24,457 bases of DNA from Bacillota bacterium (GTDB lineage: Bacteria > Bacillota > Clostridia > Oscillospirales > Acutalibacteraceae), in contig JAQXHB010000044.1 in the NCBI GenBank assembly GCA_029007015.1, positions 1 to 24,457 on the forward strand. Direction: 5' to 3'. How positions within the stretch are numbered: position 1 is the stretch's first letter; each line of letters opens with the position of its first letter. A model generated the notes under the pieces. It did not search any database, was not told where the DNA came from, and saw only the letters and a list, made by a program, of their open reading frames with translations. The translations under genes were made by a program, and so were the position numbers. Shown in pieces: positions 6,803 to 13,123 of this stretch.

Positions 6803-8890
6803 ATGCCAAATGTTGCAGAGTATTTCGCAGAAAATGTATTTAATGACGCCGTAATGAAGCAAATGCTTTCAGACGAGGTATATAGTTCTGTCCAGCAAAC
6901 CATATCAAACAATCAACCGCTCGACCCCACCGTCGCTGACGCGGTCGCCGCCGCGATGAAAGAATGGGCAATTGCGCGCGGAGTGACACACTACACCCAT
7001 TGGTTTCAGCCGATGACCGGTGTGACGGCTGAAAAGCACGACAGTTTTATCTCCCCCGACAAAAACGGCGGGGTTATAATGGAATTTCGCGGCAAAGAAC
7101 TGATCAAGGGCGAGCCGGATGCCTCCAGTTTTCCGTCAGGCGGACTCAGAGCCACCTTTGAAGCGCGCGGATACACCGCGTGGGACCCGACCTCATTTGC
7201 CTTTATCAAGGATAATGTGCTGTGCATACCGACCGTTTTCTGTTCATACGGCGGTCAGTCGCTTGACAAGAAGACGCCTCTTTTGCGCAGTATGAGAGCC
7301 ATCGACAAGCAGGCATTGCGCGTTCTGCGCCTGTTCGGAAACACTCGTGCAACCGGCATTGTGACCAATGTCGGACCTGAGCAGGAGTATTTCCTGGTTG
7401 ATAAACAACTGCACGACAAGCGCCGCGACCTTATTTTCTGCGGACGCACACTGTTCGGCGCCCGTCCGCCCAAGGGGCAGGAATTGGACGACCACTACTT
7501 TGGTGCTCTCAAACCGCGCGTCGCCGCCTTCATGACCGATATTGACCACGAGTTGTGGAAACTCGGTGTACTGGCCAAGACCGAGCACAACGAGGTCGCG
7601 CCCGCACAGCATGAATTGGCGCCCATTTTCTCAACCACAAATATCGCCACCGACCACAACCAGTTGACCATGGAGATCATGAAAAAGGTCGCCGCGCGCC
7701 ATGGCTTGGTCTGCCTGCTGCACGAAAAGCCGTTTGAAAATGTAAACGGCAGCGGCAAACACAACAACTGGTCGCTGTCGACCAATTATGGCAAAAATCT
7801 GCTTGACCCCGGCGATTCACCGGCCGAAAACGCACAGTTTCTCTTGTTCCTGACAGCCGTTATAAAGGCGGTTGATGAGCATCAGGATTTGCTTCGCATA
7901 TCTGTGGCCGATGCCGGCAATGACCACCGCTTGGGCGGCAACGAGGCACCGCCGGCCATAGTGTCAATGTTCCTCGGCTCAGAACTGACGGCCATACTCG
8001 AATCTATCGAGAGCGGTACCCCCTACTCTGAGTGTCACATCGAGCCGCTCAAAATCGGTGTTGACAATCTGCCTGTATTTCCGCGCGACACCACCGACCG
8101 TAATCGCACCAGCCCGTTTGCATTTACCGGCAACAAATTTGAGTTCCGCATGCTCGGCTCCAGCGCGTCTATCGCCTGCACGAACATTATGCTGAACACG
8201 ATGGTGGCTGATGTGCTGGGCGAATTTGCTGACGAGTTGGAAGCCGCCGATGACTTCAATGAAGCCCTGAACGCCCTCATTAAGCGCACCATCACCGAAC
8301 ACAAGCGCATCATATTCAACGGTGACGGCTACTCAGACGAGTGGCAGGCCGAAGCGGAGCGACGCGGATTGCTCAATCTGCCGTCAACGGTCGACTGTCT
8401 GCCGCTTTACATAACCGAAGAAAACATATCAATGTTCGGTCGTCACGGCGTCTTTACTCCTGACGAGATGCACTCTCGGTACGAGATTTTGCTTGAGAAA
8501 TACATCAAAAATGTCAAGATTGAAGCACTTACTGCTGTTGACATGATAAATCAAGAGATTGTTCCTGCCTGCCAAAAATTCATGTTGCAACTAACCCAAC
8601 TCATCGCCGGTAAGCAAGCAATCGGTGTTGACATCAGCCTTGAGTCCGAGCGCCTGAACACAGTCAGCAAACTTACTGTTGAACTGGATACACAGTGCAA
8701 GCGACTGTCTGACTGCATCGAAAACCCTGTCATTGACAGCCGCGACAGTTTAGAAGTTGCCAAATTCTGTCGCAACGAAATTTTGACCGCAATGGCTGAT
8801 GCACGCTCTGCGGCCGACAAGTTAGAGCTGATGGTCAGCAAGGAATTTTGGCCTTTCCCGACCTATGACGAGTTGCTGTTCAACATCTGA
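6803..8890 (+). CDS. glnN: Glutamine synthetase type III (GlnN)
   Basis: A 695-residue protein of the large GSIII class (usually 690-730), clearly distinct from the 440-470-residue type I enzymes. The N-terminal signature THYTHWFQPMTGVTAEKHDS and then GGLRATFEARGYTAWD are GSIII hallmarks. The catalytic core includes GPEQEYFLVD, KTEHNEVAPAQHELAP, the ATP/glutamate-binding segment NVNGSGKHNNWSLST and FRMLGSS. A C-terminal helical region (about 530-695) ends WPFPTYDELLFNI. It makes glutamine from glutamate, ammonia and ATP in the cytoplasm. It has its own promoter and terminator, so it is monocistronic. No GlnR-type operator was recognised. The start at ATG 6803 has GGAGG 9 nt upstream. Confidence 0.95.
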   Translation: MPNVAEYFAENVFNDAVMKQMLSDEVYSSVQQTISNNQPLDPTVADAVAAAMKEWAIARGVTHYTHWFQPMTGVTAEKHDSFISPDKNGGVIMEFRGKELIKGEPDASSFPSGGLRATFEARGYTAWDPTSFAFIKDNVLCIPTVFCSYGGQSLDKKTPLLRSMRAIDKQALRVLRLFGNTRATGIVTNVGPEQEYFLVDKQLHDKRRDLIFCGRTLFGARPPKGQELDDHYFGALKPRVAAFMTDIDHELWKLGVLAKTEHNEVAPAQHELAPIFSTTNIATDHNQLTMEIMKKVAARHGLVCLLHEKPFENVNGSGKHNNWSLSTNYGKNLLDPGDSPAENAQFLLFLTAVIKAVDEHQDLLRISVADAGNDHRLGGNEAPPAIVSMFLGSELTAILESIESGTPYSECHIEPLKIGVDNLPVFPRDTTDRNRTSPFAFTGNKFEFRMLGSSASIACTNIMLNTMVADVLGEFADELEAADDFNEALNALIKRTITEHKRIIFNGDGYSDEWQAEAERRGLLNLPSTVDCLPLYITEENISMFGRHGVFTPDEMHSRYEILLEKYIKNVKIEALTAVDMINQEIVPACQKFMLQLTQLIAGKQAIGVDISLESERLNTVSKLTVELDTQCKRLSDCIENPVIDSRDSLEVAKFCRNEILTAMADARSAADKLELMVSKEFWPFPTYDELLFNI

Positions 8891-8900
8891 TTTAAGCATA

Positions 8901-8949
8901 AAATTTAGTCCTGCCGAGATATCACCTATCACGGCAGGACTAAATTTTT
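8901..8949. terminator. Bidirectional terminator between glnN and the convergent lipoprotein gene
   Basis: The arms 8901-8916 and 8932-8947 form a perfect 16-bp stem (AAATTTAGTCCTGCCG and its complement) with a 15-nt loop. T-rich flanks occur on both strands. It lies exactly between two convergent genes. Confidence 0.9.
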
Positions 8950-9457
8950 ATGCCGACCGCTCGATAAAATCAACTTTTAAATCAAGGTCGGGTATATACA
9001 TACTGCTCGGCATCCCACTGCTGTAGGCCGTCAGTTGAAATTCGCCACTATTGCTCGTGCCGCTATAAACAGTCTTATTTCCGTCGTGTTTAATGCTCAG
9101 CGTCGATACATCCGTTGCGGCATCGAGCGCGTCAACCATTGCCGTCAGCGCCGACAGATACCGGCTGTATTTCTCAGGCACATCAAATGAAATACCGTCA
9201 TAAGTGACCTTCGCCTTGCAGTCGGTTACACTGAGCGTCAAACCGTCCATGATGCTCGGCTCTGTGATACTAACAGTACAGCATCCCTTCGCCGGTCTGG
9301 TCATTTCGCCGCTGAATGTGTTGCCGTCCAGCGCGATGTTGATGGAGCAAACAAAGTCCGACGAGTTAATATTTGCCGTCTTGTCGCCTGAGCCGCACGC
9401 ACAAAGGCAAACTGCAACTGCAACTGATATCCAGTATAAAACTATTCTCTTTAGCAC
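8948..9457 (-). CDS. Small putative lipoprotein of unknown function
   Basis: A 169-residue protein. The N-terminus is a lipoprotein signal peptide: basic LKR, hydrophobic IVLYWISVAVAV, then lipobox LCAC with the acylated Cys at residue 21, followed by GSGDKTAN. The remainder is a beta-rich polar domain (CSINIALDGNTFSGEMTRPA, AKVTYDGISFDVPEKY, KTVYSGTSNSGEFQLTAYSS) that I do not recognise. It should be anchored on the outer face of the membrane. The GTG at 9455-9457 is chosen because GGGGG lies 8 nt upstream; an earlier in-frame GTG at 9470-9472 would add five residues and overlap that site. The start sits immediately after the U-tract of the proC terminator, so expression probably depends on read-through or an undetected promoter. 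It converges on glnN. Confidence 0.75.
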   Translation of the reverse strand: MLKRIVLYWISVAVAVCLCACGSGDKTANINSSDFVCSINIALDGNTFSGEMTRPAKGCCTVSITEPSIMDGLTLSVTDCKAKVTYDGISFDVPEKYSRYLSALTAMVDALDAATDVSTLSIKHDGNKTVYSGTSNSGEFQLTAYSSGMPSSMYIPDLDLKVDFIERSA

Positions 9458-9500
9458 AAAAAACACCCCCACAGCAACTAATTATTGTTATGCTGTGAGG
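9458..9500 (-). terminator. Terminator of proBAC, overlapping the lipoprotein ribosome binding site
   Basis: On the minus strand CCTCACAGCA (9491-9500) pairs with TGCTGTGGGG (9467-9476), 10 bp with one U-G, followed by GG-TG and six T (9458-9463). The 3' arm contains most of the lipoprotein gene's GGGGG ribosome binding site, and its GTG start directly follows the T run. Confidence 0.8.
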
Positions 9501-9518
9501 ATGAAAAATTATACGAAT

Positions 9519-10316
9519 TTATTTGCCCAATTCTACTGTCCGCTTGTACGATGCCGCCACAGCCGCCATGACAGTGTCATCAAATCGGTCATTTCGCAAT
9601 GACTTGACCCCTTCAATTGTACTGCCGGCAGGACTGCACACAGCATCGCAGAGCATCGCGGGCGTCTTATCACTCATAGAGGCCAGCGCGGCCGCACCCT
9701 TTACGGTCATAATCGCGTACTGCACCGCCTTTTCACGCGGCAAACCGCATTTGACAGCGCCCTCGGTCAGCGCGTCGATGAACATATAAACAAACGCAGG
9801 CCCACAGCCGCTGAGCGCACTGCCGGCGTCAATGAGGTTTTCATCGACGCTATCCCATGTGCCAGCCTGCTTCATCGCGCCAAGCAGGTTGTCCAATTGG
9901 CCGCCGTCAACGCCGTCACTGCAATAAATGACCATCCCCTCGCCCACCTGCACCGGCAAATTGGGCATGATGCGCACAATCGGATATTGACCGCCGACCA
10001 TTTGCCGTACACTATCTATGCGCACTCCGGCCGCCATAGATACCAGCACAAATCGGTCGGTACGCGCGGCCAATGTGGCCGATAACTCACTGAGAAGTTC
10101 AGGATACTGCTGCGGCTTGACACCCAAAAATATGTAGTCAGCCGTGCGCGATATTTGCTCGTTACTGCATACAGTGCCGCCGATTTTAGCGGCCAAGTCT
10201 ATGGCCTTTCGCTCAGTTCGGTTGGCCAGCAAAACATTTGCTCCGCCGGCGGCTGCCGCACATGCGAGTGCGCCGCCCATATTGCCAACACCGATAAATC
10301 CAATGGTCACAGTCAT
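9519..10316 (-). CDS. proC: ProC, pyrroline-5-carboxylate reductase
   Basis: A 265-residue enzyme, the usual length. The N-terminal Rossmann motif is IGFIGVGNMGGALA. The middle carries IFLGVKPQQYPELL and VRIMPNLPVQVGEGM. The C-terminal dimerisation and substrate-binding region contains the P5CR signature (SALSGCGPAFVYMFIDALTE, then CSPAGSTIEGVKSL). It reduces pyrroline-5-carboxylate to proline with NAD(P)H, the last step of the pathway begun by ProB and ProA. The gene lies 10 bp after proA, with GAGGTGAA before ATG 10314-10316, and is the last gene of the operon, closed by the hairpin at 9458-9500. Confidence 0.96.
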   Translation of the reverse strand: MTVTIGFIGVGNMGGALACAAAAGGANVLLANRTERKAIDLAAKIGGTVCSNEQISRTADYIFLGVKPQQYPELLSELSATLAARTDRFVLVSMAAGVRIDSVRQMVGGQYPIVRIMPNLPVQVGEGMVIYCSDGVDGGQLDNLLGAMKQAGTWDSVDENLIDAGSALSGCGPAFVYMFIDALTEGAVKCGLPREKAVQYAIMTVKGAAALASMSDKTPAMLCDAVCSPAGSTIEGVKSLRNDRFDDTVMAAVAASYKRTVELGK

Positions 10317-10326
10317 TTAATTCACC

Positions 10327-11586
10327 TCATTTTCTGATTTGTCCGTCGCCATGAATGACAAATTTGTATGTATTAAGTTCCGCTAGCCCCATCGGCCCGC
10401 GGGCATGGAGCCTCTGCGTTGATATGCCCATCTCGCACCCGAAGCCAAACTGGCCGCCGTCGGTAAAGCGAGTGGACGCGTTAACATACACTGCGGCGCT
10501 GTCCACATGCGCCGTAAATTGGTCGGCCGCCGCCGCGTCATAGGTCACAATGGCCTCACTGTGGCCGGTTGAATGGTCTGCAATGTGACGCACAGCCTCT
10601 TTGAGGTCATCTACCACCCTGACAGCCATAATGTAGTCAAGAAATTCTGTATCAAAGTCGTCTGCGCCTGCCGGCGAACCGTCAATTATGGCGGCGGCGC
10701 GCTCGCACAGCCGCAACTCGACCGGGACCTCATTAGAAGCCGCTCTGCTGTCAACCAACCGTGCTTTGAGCATCGGCAAAAACTTATCGGCAATATCCTT
10801 GTGCACCAGACAGACTTCGGCCGCGTTGCATACCGACGGGCGCTGTGTCTTGGCATTTTCGATTATATTAAGTGCCATCTCTAAATCGGCCGATTTGTCA
10901 ACATAGATATGACATATTCCGGTTCCGGTCTGTATGCACGGCACTTTTGCGTTTTCTGTGCAGGTTCTTATGAGTCCGGCACCGCCGCGCGGTATCAGCA
11001 AATCAACCAGTCCAACCGCCGTCATAAGTTCATGCGCACTCTCACGCGATGTATCTTCAACGCACGATATTATGTCAACCGGCAAACCGCATCGTGCCAA
11101 TCCGCCGCGCAATGCCCCGACGATGGCGCGGTTGGTGAAGTAAGCCTCTTTGCCGCCGCGCAAGACACAGACATTGCCGCTCCTTAACGCCAAAGCGGCG
11201 GCGTCTGAGGTGACATTCGGCCGGCTCTCATAAATTATTGCAACCACGCCGATGGGCACTGAAACCTTATCAATTGCCAAACCATCGGGTCTGACGGTGT
11301 GCGAAAGCACACGGCCCACAGGATCGGCCAGACGCGCAACTGCACGCAGGCTGTCGGCCATGTCTGCCACACGCTCATGCGTCAGCCTGAGCCGGTCAAG
11401 CATAACCTCGCTGATATGTTCGCTTGCCGAATTGACATCATTATTATTGTTTTCAAGTATTATGTCAACTTGTTCTTCAAGACAGTCTGCCATCGCATAG
11501 AGCGCTGTGCTTTTTTGTTCATCGCTTAAGGTGGCCGCCGTCATGCGCTGAGCCTTTGCGGCCAGTAAAATCTCATGAGTAGTCAT
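10327..11586 (-). CDS. proA: ProA, gamma-glutamyl phosphate reductase
   Basis: A 419-residue aldehyde-dehydrogenase-fold enzyme starting MTTHEILLAAKAQRMTAATL. Recognisable motifs are IGVVAIIYESRPNVTSDAAA, LRSGNVCVLRGGKEA, LIPRGGAGLI and the catalytic QRPSVCNAAEV with Cys253. Near the C-terminus is RFTDGGQFGFGCEMGISTQR and then HARGPMGL. It reduces gamma-glutamyl phosphate to glutamate semialdehyde using NADPH. The ATG at 11584-11586 is used: AGGAGG lies just upstream and the gene begins 1 nt after the proB stop. The frame is open further upstream, but only as an overlap of proB. Coupling with proB fits channelling of the labile phosphate. Confidence 0.96.
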   Translation of the reverse strand: MTTHEILLAAKAQRMTAATLSDEQKSTALYAMADCLEEQVDIILENNNNDVNSASEHISEVMLDRLRLTHERVADMADSLRAVARLADPVGRVLSHTVRPDGLAIDKVSVPIGVVAIIYESRPNVTSDAAALALRSGNVCVLRGGKEAYFTNRAIVGALRGGLARCGLPVDIISCVEDTSRESAHELMTAVGLVDLLIPRGGAGLIRTCTENAKVPCIQTGTGICHIYVDKSADLEMALNIIENAKTQRPSVCNAAEVCLVHKDIADKFLPMLKARLVDSRAASNEVPVELRLCERAAAIIDGSPAGADDFDTEFLDYIMAVRVVDDLKEAVRHIADHSTGHSEAIVTYDAAAADQFTAHVDSAAVYVNASTRFTDGGQFGFGCEMGISTQRLHARGPMGLAELNTYKFVIHGDGQIRK

Positions 11587-11587
11587 A

Positions 11588-12358
11588 TCACTGCCTCCTG
11601 CCGATAAATCGGCTGCCGACATCAGCGCCGTCAATAATATCATACAGGCGCTCTGGGAATGCGCCATTGGCGATGACCATGTCACACCCGGCCGACATGC
11701 ACATCTCAGCGGCACGCAGTTTGGTGACCATTCCTCCGGTACCGCTCACACTTCCGGCACCCCCTGCCAGCGAAGTAATATACTCGTCAATAGTGTCAAT
11801 GCGGCTGATGAGTTTTGCGTCACTGCAGCGGTGCGGGTCAGCCGTAAACAGGCCGTCTATATCGCTGAGCAGTACCAGCAAATCGGCTCCGACGCTGACT
11901 GCAACAATGGCCGACAGTGTATCGTTGTCACCGATAACAATTTCGTCGGTTGCAACCGTGTCGTTTTCGTTGATTATCGGCAGAGCGTGCAACTCAAGCA
12001 GACGGTTGACTGTATTTTTAAAATTATTAAACTGGGTTTCGCTCTCGACACTCGCGCCGGTCAACAGCACCTGTGCCACAGTGTGGTTGTATCCCGAAAA
12101 CAGCCGGTCATATGTGTACATCAGTTCGCACTGACCGACAGCGGCGGCAGCCTGCTTGGTCGGTATGTCGGTCGGCTTGCCGCTGAGCATCAGTTTGCCG
12201 ATGCCCATGCCGATAGCGCCCGATGACACCAAAATGATTTCATTTCCGGCATTCTTTAGGTCGCTGATAACACGGCAAAGTTGCTCAACATGCCTGATGT
12301 TGAGTCGGCCGGTCGGATAAGCCAGTGTTGATGTGCCTACCTTTATTACAATACGCAT
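11588..12358 (-). CDS. proB: ProB, glutamate 5-kinase lacking the PUA domain
   Basis: A 256-residue amino acid kinase. It starts MRIVIKVGTSTLAYPTGRLN with the nucleotide-binding lysine; then come IILVSSGAIGMGIGKLML, LPIINENDTVATDEIVIGDN (glutamate site), LLVLLSDIDGLFTADP, and GTGGMVTKLRAAEMCMSAG near the end. It ends straight after the kinase domain, without the C-terminal PUA domain of the E. coli enzyme (about 367 residues). The short form occurs in several clostridia. It phosphorylates glutamate, the committed and proline-inhibited step. ATG 12356-12358 has GGGGGTG upstream. Only 28 nt separate it from the hairpin after the preceding gene, so no separate promoter is visible. Confidence 0.95.
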   Translation of the reverse strand: MRIVIKVGTSTLAYPTGRLNIRHVEQLCRVISDLKNAGNEIILVSSGAIGMGIGKLMLSGKPTDIPTKQAAAAVGQCELMYTYDRLFSGYNHTVAQVLLTGASVESETQFNNFKNTVNRLLELHALPIINENDTVATDEIVIGDNDTLSAIVAVSVGADLLVLLSDIDGLFTADPHRCSDAKLISRIDTIDEYITSLAGGAGSVSGTGGMVTKLRAAEMCMSAGCDMVIANGAFPERLYDIIDGADVGSRFIGRRQ

Positions 12359-12380
12359 TTTTGCGCACCCCCATCTTTAC

Positions 12381-12413
12381 AAAATTGGCACCGCTGATGT
12401 GGCGGTGCCGAAA
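12381..12413 (-). terminator. Hairpin between the small membrane protein gene and proB
   Basis: The arms 12387-12394 and 12402-12409 (GGCACCGC/GCGGTGCC) give an 8-bp stem with a 7-nt loop. On the minus strand it is followed by AATTTTGT, a modest T-tract. It may be a leaky terminator that sets proBAC expression by read-through. Confidence 0.65.
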
Positions 12414-12416
12414 ATA

Positions 12417-12941
12417 TCAGTTGACCTTGTTGCCGAATGACTCAATATACACACTGCGCGGAATAAACTTCTTGATGGCATCGAGGGTACGCTCGTCCGG
12501 CTCAAAAATAATCGCTGAACTCTTCTTTGTTCCACCGATGATTATGTAGTATTTTTCTCCGTTACCGCCGGTAACATCAAGCGGCTTTAAATTGGACGGG
12601 ATGTCAGACGGTCGCTCGTAGCGGCCGATGGAAGTTATATCGTGACACTCAAAGGCGGCCAAACGCTCTCTTTTTCGGCGGGCGGTGATGCGGTCGATAT
12701 CCACATAGCCGTTGGTAACACTGTACTCAAACTCAATATCAAACAGCGACGACGCGTAAATGGCGCCGTAACCGAGACCGATACCCGCGGCGATGAAAAA
12801 CATGCTCAAAAAGCCCATACTGAGTCCGGTCAATATGATGAGCACGGCCGCCATAAAACCGAACAAAAGCACGAGCGGCCGAAATGCCTTTTCAAATCCG
12901 CGCTTATTTCTCATAACAAGTTGCTCAATAAAAACATCCAT
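12417..12941 (-). CDS. Small membrane protein, DUF6106-like
   Basis: A 174-residue protein starting MDVFIEQLVMRNKRGFEKAF. Two adjacent transmembrane helices lie at about residues 22-40 and 43-65, followed by a cytoplasmic domain of about 105 residues with a beta-rich PH-like look: FDIEFEYSVTNGYVDIDRIT, RERLAAFECHDITSIGRYER, GEKYYIIIGGTKKSSAIIFE and DERTLDAIKKFIPRSVY. I recall similar proteins in Oscillospiraceae grouped as DUF6106, but could not check. Function is unknown. It has its own promoter overlapped by a perfect inverted repeat, and lies directly upstream of proBAC in the same orientation. ATG at 12939-12941 has GGAG 8 nt upstream. Confidence 0.7.
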   Translation of the reverse strand: MDVFIEQLVMRNKRGFEKAFRPLVLLFGFMAAVLIILTGLSMGFLSMFFIAAGIGLGYGAIYASSLFDIEFEYSVTNGYVDIDRITARRKRERLAAFECHDITSIGRYERPSDIPSNLKPLDVTGGNGEKYYIIIGGTKKSSAIIFEPDERTLDAIKKFIPRSVYIESFGNKVN

Positions 12942-12960
12942 ATCATTAACTCCGTATAAT

Positions 12961-12990
12961 TTTTAATCAATTATATCACATTGATTAAAA
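12961..12990. repeat. Perfect 10-10-10 inverted repeat over a promoter -10 box
   Basis: TTTTAATCAA (12961-12970) and TTGATTAAAA (12981-12990) are perfect complements separated by 10 bp. The spacer holds most of the -10 box of the promoter for the small membrane protein gene. It is consistent with a repressor operator; the regulator is unknown. Confidence 0.65.
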
Positions 12991-12998
12991 CAATTCAA
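12970..12998 (-). promoter_or_regulatory. Promoter of the small membrane protein gene (possibly also proBAC)
   Basis: On the minus strand TTGAAT (12993-12998), a 17-bp spacer and TATAAT (12970-12975), with an extended TG before the -10. The -10 sits inside the inverted repeat 12961-12990. Confidence 0.75.
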
Positions 12999-13040
12999 CA
13001 AATCTTTGTTAACAATCTGTATATGATGTCCGCAAATAAA

Positions 13041-13085
13041 AATTTGAGCACCGCTGACAGTTAATTACAACCGTCAGCAGTGCTC
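13041..13085 (-). terminator. Terminator of the GH2 gene
   Basis: On the minus strand the arms 13069-13085 and 13046-13062 form a 17-bp stem with a few G-U pairs and a 6-nt loop, followed by AAATTTTTATTT. Confidence 0.88.
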
Positions 13086-13123
13086 GCGCTATTTTGTACT
13101 CAAAAGCCGTAGTCAATGACCTA

